Below are positions 49,989 to 59,359 of a stretch of 64,000 bases of DNA, one piece after another; position 1 is the stretch's first letter, and every line of letters begins with the position of its first letter. Origin of the DNA: Sphingomonas sp. 32-62-10 (GTDB taxonomy: Bacteria; Pseudomonadota; Alphaproteobacteria; Sphingomonadales; Sphingomonadaceae); the NCBI GenBank assembly GCA_002280555.1, contig NCEE01000015.1:1-64000 (forward strand), in the 5' to 3' direction. Below the pieces are notes generated by a model. That model searched no databases, was not told the origin of the DNA, and saw only the letters and a list, made by a program, of their open reading frames with translations. Both the position numbers and the translations under genes were made by a program.

Positions 49989-50942
49989 ATGCTCGATACC
50001 GCTACCGCCCAGGTCCCTGCGCTTTCGCTGACGCAGGACGCCACCGATCCGCAGGGGTTCGCCAGCGCGCTGGGGGCATCGTTCGAACGTTTCGGCTTTG
50101 CGGTGGTGTCGGATCACGGCATCGACCAGGCCCTGATTGACCGGGCATGGGAGTATACCGCGCAATTCTTCGCGCTGCCCGAGGAGGAAAAGCGGCGCTA
50201 TTTCCTCCCGGCAGGCGGCGGCCAGCGCGGCTATACCCCGTTCAAGACCGAGATCGCGAAGGGCGCGAGCGTCGTCGATCTGAAGGAATTCTGGCATGTC
50301 GGGCGCGATTTGCCCGCTGGGCACCGTTTCGCCGATGTGATGCCGCCGAACATCTGGCCCGATCGGCCCGAAGGGTTCCACGAAACACTGAGCGCCTTGT
50401 TCACCGCGTTCGACCGGGCGGGGGACAAGATATTGTCAGCAATCGCCCGGCATCTGGGGCTCGCGAGCAACTGGTTCGATCCGGCGGTGAAGGACGGCAA
50501 TTCGATCCTGCGGCTACTCCATTACCCGCCGATCCCCGCCGATGCCGAGGGAGTCCGTGCTGGCGCGCATGAGGACATTAATCTGATCACGCTGTTACTG
50601 GGCGCCGAGGAAGCAGGGCTCGAGCTGCTCGACCGGGACGGCGAGTGGCTGGCGATCAAGCCGCCTGCTGATGCGATGGTGGTGAATGTGGGCGATATGC
50701 TCCAGCGGCTCACCAACCATGTCCTGCCCTCCACCACCCACCGCGTCGTCAACCCGCCGCCAGAGCGCCGCGCGCATCCGCGCTATTCGATGCCGTTCTT
50801 CCTTCACCCCGCGCCCGATTTTCTTATCGAGACGCTGCCGGGGTGCATCAGTGCCGCGAACCCGAACCGCTACCCCACGCCTATCACCGCGCATGATTAT
50901 CTGCACGAACGGTTGGTCGAAATCGGGCTGGTGAAGGCATAA
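49989..50942 (+). CDS. 2-Oxoglutarate/Fe(II) oxygenase, isopenicillin-N-synthase-like
   Basis: A 317-residue enzyme. ATG 49989 gives a DIOX_N-type N-terminus (FGFAVVSDHGIDQALIDRAWEYTAQFFALP). The Fe(II) ligands are GAHEDINLITLLL near residue 194 (HxD) and STTHRVVNPP near 250 (second His), and HPRYSMPFFLHP near 264 holds the RxS 2-oxoglutarate motif. It belongs to the large bacterial family annotated as isopenicillin N synthase-like; no antibiotic genes lie nearby, so a different hydroxylation or oxidation is expected. Confidence 0.9.
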   Translation: MLDTATAQVPALSLTQDATDPQGFASALGASFERFGFAVVSDHGIDQALIDRAWEYTAQFFALPEEEKRRYFLPAGGGQRGYTPFKTEIAKGASVVDLKEFWHVGRDLPAGHRFADVMPPNIWPDRPEGFHETLSALFTAFDRAGDKILSAIARHLGLASNWFDPAVKDGNSILRLLHYPPIPADAEGVRAGAHEDINLITLLLGAEEAGLELLDRDGEWLAIKPPADAMVVNVGDMLQRLTNHVLPSTTHRVVNPPPERRAHPRYSMPFFLHPAPDFLIETLPGCISAANPNRYPTPITAHDYLHERLVEIGLVKA

Positions 50943-50945
50943 TCG

Positions 50946-51040
50946 GTCACCCCGGACTTGTTCCGGGGCCCACACCTCCGCTAGCGAACGCCAACGGGTC
51001 GCAAGCTGCCCGGTAGGCCCCGGAACAAGTCCGGGGTGAC
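50946..51040. repeat. Perfect 25-bp inverted repeat upstream of hom
   Basis: The 25-base arms GTCACCCCGGACTTGTTCC... at 50946-50970 and their exact complement at 51016-51040 surround a 45-bp spacer. This is a different family from the GTTCG elements. It ends 12 bp before the hom start. Confidence 0.9.
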
Positions 51041-51052
51041 GAGGGAAGTTCA

Positions 51053-52342
51053 ATGACCAAACCACTTCGCATTGCCCTCGCCGGGCTCGGCACCGTTGGC
51101 GGCGGCGTGATCAAGCTGATCGATGCGAATGGTGACCTTATCGCGCGCCGCGCGGGTCGCCCGATCGAGATCGTCGCCGTCTCGGCGCGCGACCGCGCCA
51201 AAGATCGCGGTGTCGATATCGGGCGCTTTGCCTGGGTCGACGATACCACAGCGCTCGCCCAACGTGACGATGCCGATGTCGTGGTGGAACTGGTCGGCGG
51301 ATCGGATGGTCCCGCCCTCACGCTTGCCCGCGCGACGCTGGCGAATGGCAAGGGCCTTGTCACTGCCAACAAGGCGATGATCGCGCATCACGGGCTGGAA
51401 CTGGCGCGGGCGGCTGAAGCCGCAGGGGCCGCGCTGAAGTTCGAAGCGGCGGTGGCGGGCGGCATCCCGGTGATCAAGGGCTTGCGCGAAGGCGCGGCTG
51501 CGAACGAGATCGCGCGCGTTTATGGCATCCTCAACGGTACCTGCAATTTCATCCTGACCAAGATGGAGGCCGAAGGTCGCGATTTCGGCGATGTGCTGGC
51601 CGAAGCGCAGGCACTCGGCTTTGCCGAGGCCGATCCGAGCTTCGATATCGACGGCGTCGATGCCGCGCACAAGCTATCGATCCTGGCGAGCATCGCGTTC
51701 GGCACCCAGCCGGCCTTTGGCGATGTGAAGTCGGGCGGTATCCGCGACGTGCTTGCCGCCGATATCGCTGAGGCAGCCGCACTCGGTTATCGCATTCGCT
51801 TGCTGGGGATTGCCGAGGCGAATGCAGCTGGTCTGTTCCAGCGCGTCCACCCGCATCTCGTGCCGGTCAGCCACCCGCTCGCCCATGTGACGGGCGCGAC
51901 CAACGCGGTGGTGGCGGAGGGTAACTTCGTCGGGCGGCTATTGTTTCAGGGCGCAGGCGCAGGCGATGGCCCCACGGCGAGCGCGGTGGTTGCCGATCTG
52001 ATCGATATCGCGCGCGGCGAATATGGCCCGCCCTACGCCATGCCTGCGGCCGCACTCGTCGCTCAATCCCCCGCCGACACTGGTGACCGGCGCGGCCGCG
52101 CCTATGTGCGCTTCACCGTCGCCGATAAGGTGGGCGTACTGGCAGAGATTGCAGCGGCGATGCGCGATGCAGGCGTCTCGATCGAAAGCCTGATGCAGCG
52201 CGGGCGCTCCGCCGATGGCAGCGTCCTCGTCGCGATCGTCACCCATGAAGGCCCCGAGTGCGCGGTGGCGAAAGCGCTGGAAACGCTGCGCGGATCGGAA
52301 AGCCTGACCGGGGCACCGCTATGGATGCATATTCTGGCTTGA
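51053..52342 (+). CDS. hom: Homoserine dehydrogenase
   Basis: Reduces aspartate semialdehyde to homoserine for methionine, threonine and isoleucine synthesis. The 429-residue protein has an N-terminal Rossmann part (ALAGLGTVGGGVIKLI), the catalytic region with VTANKAMIAHHG near 103, GGIPVIKGLREGAAANEI near 140 and GILNGTCNFILTKMEAEG near 158, and a C-terminal ACT domain (FTVADKVGVLAEIAAAMRD near 352) for feedback control. GAGGGAAG lies before ATG 51053. The upstream inverted repeat leaves only 12 bp for the ribosome-binding region. Confidence 0.97.
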   Translation: MTKPLRIALAGLGTVGGGVIKLIDANGDLIARRAGRPIEIVAVSARDRAKDRGVDIGRFAWVDDTTALAQRDDADVVVELVGGSDGPALTLARATLANGKGLVTANKAMIAHHGLELARAAEAAGAALKFEAAVAGGIPVIKGLREGAAANEIARVYGILNGTCNFILTKMEAEGRDFGDVLAEAQALGFAEADPSFDIDGVDAAHKLSILASIAFGTQPAFGDVKSGGIRDVLAADIAEAAALGYRIRLLGIAEANAAGLFQRVHPHLVPVSHPLAHVTGATNAVVAEGNFVGRLLFQGAGAGDGPTASAVVADLIDIARGEYGPPYAMPAAALVAQSPADTGDRRGRAYVRFTVADKVGVLAEIAAAMRDAGVSIESLMQRGRSADGSVLVAIVTHEGPECAVAKALETLRGSESLTGAPLWMHILA

Positions 52343-52375
52343 GCGGACTGATAGTTTTTCGAATAGCAACAATTC

Positions 52376-52454
52376 CCCGTTCGTTTCGAGCGAAGTCGAG
52401 AAACATGTCACCGGCGCTGCGAAGGGTGTCTCGACTTCGCTCGACACGTACGGG
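52376..52454. repeat. Inverted repeat element (GTTCG family)
   Basis: Arms CCCGTTCGTTTCGAGCGAAG and the matching right arm ending TCGACACGTACGGG; inner TCGAGAAACA and TGTCTCGA pair as well. It lies between the convergent hom and CoA-binding genes, where it may act as a transcript end. Related to the element at 9486-9572. Confidence 0.82.
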
Positions 52455-52475
52455 ATGATAAAATTTTCAAAAACT

Positions 52476-52910
52476 CTAAGCGCTTGCAACCCGCGCGACA
52501 TTCAGACGCCGTAGCTCGATCGCCGGGCAGCGATCCATCACGACATCCAGCCCCGCCGCCTCCGCCCGCGCCGCCGCTTCCGGGTTGATGACGCCCAGCT
52601 GCATCCAAACGGCCTTTGCACCTACGGCTATCGCCGAATCGACAACGTCACTCGCTGCGGCGGAGTTACGGAAGATATCGACCATGTCGATCGGATCGCC
52701 CAGCGTCACCATGTCGCCGAACACGAACTCGCCGTGGATATGTTCGCCAGCGATTTGCGGGTTGATCGGGATCACGCGGTAGCCGTGATCCTGCAACGTC
52801 TTCATCACCCCATATGACGGGCGATCAGGCCGGTCCGATGCGCCGACCAGCGCAATCGTGCGCACCCGCGCCAGCAAGGCAGCGATATCGTCATCCGATG
52901 TGAGTGGCAT
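52476..52910 (-). CDS. CoA-binding (YccU-like) protein
   Basis: A 144-residue Rossmann-fold protein starting at ATG 52910 behind GGAGG. It shows TIALVGASDRPDRPSYGVM near residue 18, YRVIPINPQIAGEHIHGE near 45, VDIFRNSAAASDVVDSAIAVGAKAVWMQLGVINPEAAARAE (62-105 region) and VVMDRCPAIE near 121, matching the CoA-binding domain family. Such proteins bind coenzyme A; the physiological role is unknown. Its start lies inside the end of mrp (20-bp overlap), so the two are co-transcribed. Confidence 0.85.
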   Translation of the reverse strand: MPLTSDDDIAALLARVRTIALVGASDRPDRPSYGVMKTLQDHGYRVIPINPQIAGEHIHGEFVFGDMVTLGDPIDMVDIFRNSAAASDVVDSAIAVGAKAVWMQLGVINPEAAARAEAAGLDVVMDRCPAIELRRLNVARVASA

Positions 52911-53874
52911 GCTTGCCTCCGCGTTCGATCCAGTCGCGGACGATTTCCGCGACCCCCATGAACGCGGCACGCTCAGGCCCGTTCCCGGTAACGGGCGGGT
53001 GCCCGGCATCGGAGCCGGTGCGGATTGCAATATCGAGCGGGATGCGGCCTAAAAATGGGATGTCGAGAATATCGGCGGCCAGCTCCGCTCCACCGCTGCC
53101 GAACGGATCCGAGATCGCGCCACATGACGGGCACGCATAGCCCGCCATATTCTCGACCAGCCCGATAATCGGGATGCCCGATTTGACGAACAGGTCGATC
53201 GCGCGCTTCGCATCGATCAGCGCCAGATCCTGTGGGGTGGAGACGATCACCACGCCACTCGGCCGGTGCTTCTGGATCATCGTCAGCTGCACATCACCGG
53301 TGCCAGGCGGCATATCAATGATGAGCGTATCGGCATCGCCCCAATCGGCATCGACCAATTGGCCAAGCGCCCCCGCTGCCATCGGCCCGCGCCACGCAAT
53401 CGCCTGATCCGGCGCGACCAGCTGGCCCATTGACAGAATCGGTACGCCGGAGGGGGTTTCGACCGGCACCAACAGCTTGTCGGGCGCGGTCGGGCGACTG
53501 CCCTCCACCCCCATCAGCGTCGGCTGCGAGGGCCCATAAATATCGGCGTCGACCAGCCCGACCTTGCGGCCCAACTGATGCAGCGCAATCGCCAGATTCG
53601 CCGACACGGTCGATTTGCCGACCCCGCCCTTGCCGCTGGCGACCGCGATGATCTGGCGTTGGGTGCGCTGGCTGGTGAGCGCAACGCGCACTTCCGATAT
53701 GCCGGGCAACGCAGTTGCGCAGCGCTTGACGGCTGCTTCAAGCATGTCACGCGCGGTTGGGTCCAGTCCGCTCACGTCGAGGATGATCGAGGCGCGACCA
53801 TCCTCCAGCCGGGCGGTGGCGCGGGGCCCTGCGATGGGCAACAGGGCGGCGTTCAAGGCATCAATATCAGTCAT
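52891..53874 (-). CDS. Mrp/ApbC-family P-loop ATPase, iron-sulfur cluster carrier
   Basis: A 327-residue protein. ATG 53874 gives the DUF59-like N-terminus (LNAALLPIAGP...). The ATPase core has ASGKGGVGKSTVSANLA near residue 80 (deviant Walker A), LVDADIYGPSQPTLMG near 108, IIDMPPGTGDVQLT near 188 and NMAGYACPSCGAISDPFG near 240 with the CxxC cluster site. Mrp/ApbC/NBP35 proteins bind and hand over Fe-S clusters. The longer ORF would start in the divergent hflK promoter region and was not used. Confidence 0.92.
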   Translation of the reverse strand: MTDIDALNAALLPIAGPRATARLEDGRASIILDVSGLDPTARDMLEAAVKRCATALPGISEVRVALTSQRTQRQIIAVASGKGGVGKSTVSANLAIALHQLGRKVGLVDADIYGPSQPTLMGVEGSRPTAPDKLLVPVETPSGVPILSMGQLVAPDQAIAWRGPMAAGALGQLVDADWGDADTLIIDMPPGTGDVQLTMIQKHRPSGVVIVSTPQDLALIDAKRAIDLFVKSGIPIIGLVENMAGYACPSCGAISDPFGSGGAELAADILDIPFLGRIPLDIAIRTGSDAGHPPVTGNGPERAAFMGVAEIVRDWIERGGKHATHIG

Positions 53875-53936
53875 TGATACAGCATTAGGACGGTCTTTGC
53901 GGGTTGCCACTGTTTTTCCCGTGTAGGACACTTATA

Positions 53937-55055
53937 ATGGGGTTCATGATGACCCGACCGGCCTGGCTGCAGCGCCTCTCCACCCTGATGACCGAAAAAC
54001 CGAAAAGCCCCTGGGGCAATTCGGGCGATGATAATGAGGGACCACGCAATCCGTGGTCGATACCGCCAGGCGGCAATCGTGGCCGCGGGCCGAAACCGAC
54101 GGCGCTCGACGAATTTATTCGTCGCGCACGCGGTACGGGTGGCGGCGGCGGTGGCGGCGGCTTTACCGGCTTCCCCAGCGGGCGCGGCGGCAAGGCAGTG
54201 TGGATGATCGGCGTTGGCCTGATCGTCGCGCTGTGGGTGATTTTCACCAGCGTTCACCAGATCGCCCCGCAGCAACGCGGCGTGGTTGCCTATTTCGGGC
54301 GCTATTCGTCGACGCTTGATCCCGGCATCCGTCTTACCTGGCCCGCACCAATTGCGACGGTGACGAAGGTCGACGTACAGGCGATCCGGACGGAGGATTT
54401 CCCCGAAGGCGGCACCGGCGAGAACCTGATGCTGACAGGGGACCAGAACATTATTGATCTGGCCTATTCGGTGCGGTGGGATATCGCGAACCCTCAGGAT
54501 TATATCTACCAGATCCGCAACCCCAAGGACACGGTTCGTGCGGTGGCCGAAAGCGCGATGCGCGCCGTGGTCGCCACCGTCACGCTCGACGAGGCGATTG
54601 GCAGCGGGCGTGACCGGATCGGCGTACGCGCGCAGGATCTGATGCAATCGATCCTCAACGAATATAACGCTGGCATCCGGATTCAGGGCTTTGCGATCAA
54701 ACAGGCCGATCCGCCGAACAAGGTGATCGACGAGTTCAAAAAGGTGAGCGCGGCACAGCAGGAAGCCGAATCGAACCTCAACGAAGCCCGCACCTATGCC
54801 CAGCAGGTCACGGCACGTGCCCAGGCTGAGGCGGCTGAGTTCGATCTGAATTATGCCCAGTATAAGCTGGCTCCGCAGGTGACTCGTCGTCGCATGTATT
54901 ATGAGACGATGGAGGCCGTGCTGGCGCGCACCAACAAGACCGTCGTCGAAACGCCCGGCGTGGTCCCTTATCTGCCGCTGCCGGCCGTCCGGGGCCGCGC
55001 GCCTGAACCGGCGCCCATGGCCCTGCCCAATCCAACGACGGGAGCAGGCCAGTGA
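53937..55055 (+). CDS. hflK: FtsH protease regulator HflK
   Basis: HflK and HflC form a membrane complex that restrains the FtsH protease. The protein has about 372 residues: an N-terminal cytosolic stretch rich in Pro and Gly (GRGPKPTALDEFIRRARG then a run of Gly), one membrane helix near residues 85-107 (VWMIGVGLIVALWVIFTSVH), and an SPFH domain (QQRGVVAYFGRYS, LTWPAPIATVTKVDVQ) with a long C-terminal helix. The start is uncertain; ATG 53937, 53946, 53949 or 53988 could serve. It shares GTGA with hflC. Confidence 0.93.
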   Translation: MGFMMTRPAWLQRLSTLMTEKPKSPWGNSGDDNEGPRNPWSIPPGGNRGRGPKPTALDEFIRRARGTGGGGGGGGFTGFPSGRGGKAVWMIGVGLIVALWVIFTSVHQIAPQQRGVVAYFGRYSSTLDPGIRLTWPAPIATVTKVDVQAIRTEDFPEGGTGENLMLTGDQNIIDLAYSVRWDIANPQDYIYQIRNPKDTVRAVAESAMRAVVATVTLDEAIGSGRDRIGVRAQDLMQSILNEYNAGIRIQGFAIKQADPPNKVIDEFKKVSAAQQEAESNLNEARTYAQQVTARAQAEAAEFDLNYAQYKLAPQVTRRRMYYETMEAVLARTNKTVVETPGVVPYLPLPAVRGRAPEPAPMALPNPTTGAGQ

Positions 55056-55927
55056 ACGCCGCGTTTTTCCGGAACCCGATTTCGATGGCAATCGCCGGGC
55101 TCGTCGCGCTGATCATCGCGATGAGTGCGTTTGTGATCGTGCCCGAAACCGAACAGGCCGTGATCCTGCGGTTCGAACAGCCGGTCGGCACGTACAACGT
55201 ATGGAAGCCAAACGTACCGTTCGGTCGCACCGGTGCCGGCTTGCAGGTCAAGATTCCGTTTCTCGACAAGGTCGTGTGGATCGACAAACGCGTGCTGGAT
55301 GTCGATCTCGAGAACCAGCAGGTGCTGTCGACCGATCAGCTGCGGCTTGAGGTGGATGCCTTTGCCCGGTTCCGCATCATCGATCCGTTAAAGGCGGTCG
55401 TTTCGACCGGCAGCAGCTCAGCCACCGAGGACCGCATTGCCGAACAACTTCGGCCATTGCTTGGCTCGGCGCTCCGGAACGAACTCGGTAAGCGCCAGTT
55501 TGCCGCGCTGCTCAGCCCGGAACGTGGCCAGGTGATGGATAATATCCAGGCCGGGCTCCAGCGGCTGGCGTCGCAATATGGCGTCCAGATCGTCGATGTT
55601 CGCATCAAGCATGCCGATCTGCCCGATGGCAGCCCGCTCGACAGCGCGCTCAACCGGATGCGAACGGCACGCCAGCAACAGGCGGCCACGATCCGCGCCC
55701 AGGGGCAGAAGCAAGCACAGATCATCCGCGCCGAATCCGACGCCAATGCGTCGCGGATTTATGCTGAAAGCTTCAACAAGGATGCTGATTTCTACGATTT
55801 TTATCGGGCCATGAAATCATACCGCCAGACGTTCATCGGGGATGGCACTACGCCGCAGGGGGAAACCTCGATCGTGCTGTCACCCAACAATGAATATATG
55901 AAACAGTTTACGGGGCGCCCCCGCTGA
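55052..55927 (+). CDS. hflC: FtsH protease regulator HflC
   Basis: The SPFH partner of HflK, 291 residues. GTG 55052 overlaps the hflK stop. There is one N-terminal membrane helix (MAIAGLVALIIAMSAFVIV), then the SPFH domain (PETEQAVILRFEQPVGTYN, DQLRLEVDAFARFRIIDPL) and the helical C-terminus (RTARQQQAATIRAQGQKQAQ, SFNKDADFYDFYRAMKSYRQ near 255). The latter is typical of HflC. degP follows 97 bp downstream on the same strand. Confidence 0.95.
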   Translation: MNAAFFRNPISMAIAGLVALIIAMSAFVIVPETEQAVILRFEQPVGTYNVWKPNVPFGRTGAGLQVKIPFLDKVVWIDKRVLDVDLENQQVLSTDQLRLEVDAFARFRIIDPLKAVVSTGSSSATEDRIAEQLRPLLGSALRNELGKRQFAALLSPERGQVMDNIQAGLQRLASQYGVQIVDVRIKHADLPDGSPLDSALNRMRTARQQQAATIRAQGQKQAQIIRAESDANASRIYAESFNKDADFYDFYRAMKSYRQTFIGDGTTPQGETSIVLSPNNEYMKQFTGRPR

Positions 55928-56023
55928 CAATGAGGCTGACAATCGGTTCATATTCAATCGCCGTTCATGCAGAAGAGGCCAGGAACGGCGGTCTTGCGAC
56001 GGTCAAGAGAGGAATACACTAAC

Positions 56024-57568
56024 GTGCGTTACGCTTATGCCATCACCAGCGCGGTCCTGTTGGGTGGAGCCGCCGCCGCCATGACGCTGCAGCCGCCCGC
56101 CACTGCCCAGACCGCCCAGAACGAACCCGGCGCAATGGCCGCATTAGCGCCCCGTGCCGGTGCGCCGATCAGCTTTGCCGATCTGGTCGCCAAACTGCAG
56201 CCGGCTGTGGTCAACATTTCGACCAAGCAAAGCATCAAGGTGCAGCAGGCGCCCGCCAACCCGTTTGCTGGCACGCCCTTTGCCGAATTGTTCGGCGGGC
56301 AAGGCCAGGGCCAGGGCACCCCGCAACCTCAGACGCGTGAAGCGCAGTCGCTCGGTTCGGGCTTCCTGATTTCGGATGACGGCTATGTGGTGACGAACAA
56401 CCATGTCGTCGCGCCGGGTGCGCGCGGGGCATCGGTCGATTCGATCACCGTCACGCTCACCAATCGCAAAGAATATAGCGCGAAGCTGATCGGGCGTGAT
56501 CCGATCTCCGATCTTGCGCTGCTGAAGATCGAGGCGAAGGGCCTGCCATTCGTGAAGTTCGGCGATTCAGAGCGCACCCGCGTGGGTGATTGGATCATCG
56601 CGATCGGCAATCCGTTCGGCATCGGCAGCACCGTGACCGCGGGCATCGTTTCCGCGCTGCACCGTGCCACTGGTCAGGGCGGCGCCTATGATCGCTTTAT
56701 CCAGACCGATGCGGCAATCAACCAGGGCAATTCGGGCGGGCCGATGTTCGACCTGAACGGCAACGTCATCGGCATCAACTCGCAGATTTTCGCGGGTCAG
56801 TCGGGCGGCAATATCGGCATCGGCTTTGCCATTCCGGCAGGCGAGGCCAAGCCCGTCATCGACAAGCTGATGCAGGGCACCACGATTGCCCGCGGTTATC
56901 TGGGTGTCGGCATGCGCCCGCTCACCGAGGACGTCGCCGAGGCGCTAGGCCTGCCCAAGAACAGCGGTGAACTGATTCAGAGCGTGTCGCCGGGTGAACC
57001 AGCCGACAAGGCAGGCGTGATGGTTGGGGACGTTATCGTGGCGGTCAACGGCCAAGCCGTAACCCAGGACGCATCGCTCAGCTATCTGGTCGCCAATGTA
57101 AAGCCGGGCACGCGCATCCCACTCGAGATTATTCGTGCTGGCAAAAAGCAGACGATCAATGTCGTCGTTGGCACACGTCCATCGGAAGATGCCCTGATCG
57201 CTGCCGCAGGCGGGCAGCCGGGTGACGATGCGATGGGCCAGCCCGATAGTGATGGTCCGGCATCGCCCGTCGCCAACAAGCTGGGTCTCGCCGTGGTGCC
57301 GCTCACGCCGCAGATTGCGCAGAACATCGGTGTCGATTCGACAGTAAAGGGTGTTGTCATCAGCGGCACCGATCCATCGAGCGATGCCGGGCAGAAGCTG
57401 AAGCGCGGCGATGTGATTGTCTCGGTCAACGGCACCGCCGTTACCACGCCCGCCGCACTCAGCGCGATCGTGGCGCAGGCCATCAAGGACGGTCGCCCCA
57501 GCGTGTTGCTCTATGTGCAGCGCCAGCGGCTTCCGGCCCAGTTCGTACCGATCAAGCTGAAAAAGTAA
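56024..57568 (+). CDS. Periplasmic Do-type serine protease (DegP/DegQ)
   Basis: A 514-residue envelope protease-chaperone. GTG 56024 gives a proper signal peptide (RYAYAITSAVLLGGAAAAM... TAQ); AGAGAGGA lies about ten bases upstream. ATG 55967 would add a 19-residue leader. The trypsin-like domain has His127 in TNNHVV, Asp near 162 in SDLALLK and Ser near 235 in QGNSGGPM. Two PDZ domains follow (GYLGVGMRPLTEDVAEALGL near 302; LAVVPLTPQIAQNIGV near 424). It degrades misfolded periplasmic proteins. Position after hflKC suggests a protein-quality-control unit. A strong terminator follows. Confidence 0.95.
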   Translation: MRYAYAITSAVLLGGAAAAMTLQPPATAQTAQNEPGAMAALAPRAGAPISFADLVAKLQPAVVNISTKQSIKVQQAPANPFAGTPFAELFGGQGQGQGTPQPQTREAQSLGSGFLISDDGYVVTNNHVVAPGARGASVDSITVTLTNRKEYSAKLIGRDPISDLALLKIEAKGLPFVKFGDSERTRVGDWIIAIGNPFGIGSTVTAGIVSALHRATGQGGAYDRFIQTDAAINQGNSGGPMFDLNGNVIGINSQIFAGQSGGNIGIGFAIPAGEAKPVIDKLMQGTTIARGYLGVGMRPLTEDVAEALGLPKNSGELIQSVSPGEPADKAGVMVGDVIVAVNGQAVTQDASLSYLVANVKPGTRIPLEIIRAGKKQTINVVVGTRPSEDALIAAAGGQPGDDAMGQPDSDGPASPVANKLGLAVVPLTPQIAQNIGVDSTVKGVVISGTDPSSDAGQKLKRGDVIVSVNGTAVTTPAALSAIVAQAIKDGRPSVLLYVQRQRLPAQFVPIKLKK

Positions 57569-57592
57569 CCCGCGCACCCGCGCGAACGATTG

Positions 57593-57627
57593 CGCCGCTT
57601 CGTCTCCCCCGAGACGGGCGGCGTTTT
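57593..57627 (+). terminator. Rho-independent terminator after degP
   Basis: Stem CGCCGCTTCGTCTC / GAGACGGGCGGCG with loop CCCC (two T:G wobbles) followed by TTTTCGTCT, 25 bp after the protease stop. It probably ends the hflK-hflC-degP transcript. Confidence 0.88.
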
Positions 57628-57687
57628 CGTCTCTTGCCGCCCCGCCCGAAATCGCGCGATAGCTGAATTTCGGATCAGGGAGTGATT

Positions 57688-59337
57688 ATGGCAGACGGCA
57701 CCAGCATCTATATCGGCACTGGCGGCGGGAAACCTCAGGCGCTCGAACTGAAGCGCGCCAACCGCCACGGGCTGATCGCAGGCGCAACTGGCACCGGCAA
57801 GACTGTAACGGTGCAGGGCATTATCGAGGGGTTCTCTGCCGTGGGCGTGCCGTGCTTCGTAGCGGACGTGAAAGGCGATCTGGCCGGACTTGCCATGGCA
57901 GGTTCGCCCACGACAAAGATGCATGAGGTGTTCGCCGCCCGCGCCAAGGAAATTGGCTATGACAGCTGGGCTTATGCCGACACGCCGGTGCAGTTCTGGG
58001 ATTTGTTCGGCGAACAGGGCCACCCGATCCGCACGACGATCAGCGAAATGGGGCCATTGCTGCTCGCGCGCCTGATGGACCTGAACGAAGTACAGGAAGG
58101 GGTACTGACGATCGCCTTCACCGTCGCCGACAAGGAGGGGCTATTGCTGCTCGATCTCGACGATCTGCAGGCGATGCTCGCCCACTGCGCGACACGCGCT
58201 GACGAGCTCACCACCACCTATGGCAATATGTCCAAGGCGAGCATCGGCACCATCCAGCGATCGCTGCTCCAGCTGCGTAGCCAGGGCGGCGAAAACTTCT
58301 TCGGCGAACCCGCGCTCGCCATGGCCGATTTTATCGCGTGTGACGACAAGGGCCGCGGTGTGGTGAACGTGCTTGCCGCGAGCAAGCTGATGCAGAGCCC
58401 CAAGCTCTACTCGACCTTTCTGCTCTGGCTGCTGAGCGAGCTGTTCGAGCATCTTCCCGAGATCGGCGATCCCGACAAGCCCGTGCTGTGCTTCTTCTTC
58501 GACGAGGCGCATCTGCTGTTCAACGATGCGCCCAAGGCGCTGCTCGAGAAGATCGAACAGGTCGTGCGGCTGATCCGATCGAAGGGCGTCGGCGTCTATT
58601 TCATCACCCAGAACCCCATCGATATTCCCGATACCGTCGCGGGTCAGCTCGGCAACCGCGTCCAGCATGCGCTACGCGCCTTCACCCCACGCGATCAGGC
58701 GGCGGTGAAATCGGCAGCGACCACGTTCCGCGCCAATCCAGGCGTTGATGTCGAAACGGTGATCACCGAGCTGAAGGTGGGCGAGGCATTGGTGTCGCTG
58801 CTCCAGCCTGATGGCGCGCCCTCCCCCGTCGAGCGCACGCTGATCAAGCCGCCATCGTCGCGCGTCGGCCCGCTCGACCCGAAGGAGCGCGGGGTGATGA
58901 TCGCCACCGATGCGATCGGCGAGAAATATGACACGCGGATCGATGCCGATTCCGCCGAGGAATTGCTGGCAATCAAGGCCGCCGAAGCATCCGCCGCCGC
59001 CGCCGAAGCCAAGGCGGCGAGTGAGGCCGAAAAAGCCGCCGCCGCGCAGGCCAAGGTCGACGCGCGCGCCGCCAAGGAAGCCGAACGCGCGCGGATCGCG
59101 GCAGAGAAAGAAGCCGCTCGAAAGGAACGTGAAGCGGCCAAAGCTGCCGCCAACAGCCCGTGGAACAAGATCGCCACGTCCGCCACCCGCACCGCCACGA
59201 CCACCATCACGCGGACGGTGGCGAATGAAGTCGCCAAGCAAGTATTCGGCACTGGCAGCAAGCGCGGTTCGTCGAGCGGCGGACTGATCGGCGGCATCGT
59301 GCGCGGTGTGCTCGGCGGGTTGTTCAAGGGGCGGTAG
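57688..59337 (+). CDS. HerA-like ATPase (helicase HerA C-terminal domain, DUF853)
   Basis: A 549-residue ATPase. GGGAG lies five bases before ATG 57688. Walker A GATGTGKT is at residues 32-39; the Walker B region is LCFFFDEAHLLF near 270; RSKGVGVYFITQNPIDIPDT near 299 is a sensor-type motif; and LGNRVQHALRAFTPRDQAAV near 323 continues the DUF853 core. The C-terminal part (430-500) is a long charged Ala/Lys/Glu helix, then NSPWNKIATSATRTATTTI and a Gly/Ser-rich tail. The family is annotated as helicase HerA-like; its cellular task in proteobacteria is not established. Confidence 0.9.
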   Translation: MADGTSIYIGTGGGKPQALELKRANRHGLIAGATGTGKTVTVQGIIEGFSAVGVPCFVADVKGDLAGLAMAGSPTTKMHEVFAARAKEIGYDSWAYADTPVQFWDLFGEQGHPIRTTISEMGPLLLARLMDLNEVQEGVLTIAFTVADKEGLLLLDLDDLQAMLAHCATRADELTTTYGNMSKASIGTIQRSLLQLRSQGGENFFGEPALAMADFIACDDKGRGVVNVLAASKLMQSPKLYSTFLLWLLSELFEHLPEIGDPDKPVLCFFFDEAHLLFNDAPKALLEKIEQVVRLIRSKGVGVYFITQNPIDIPDTVAGQLGNRVQHALRAFTPRDQAAVKSAATTFRANPGVDVETVITELKVGEALVSLLQPDGAPSPVERTLIKPPSSRVGPLDPKERGVMIATDAIGEKYDTRIDADSAEELLAIKAAEASAAAAEAKAASEAEKAAAAQAKVDARAAKEAERARIAAEKEAARKEREAAKAAANSPWNKIATSATRTATTTITRTVANEVAKQVFGTGSKRGSSSGGLIGGIVRGVLGGLFKGR

Positions 59338-59359
59338 GGGAGGTTTAATCCCCGCATCG

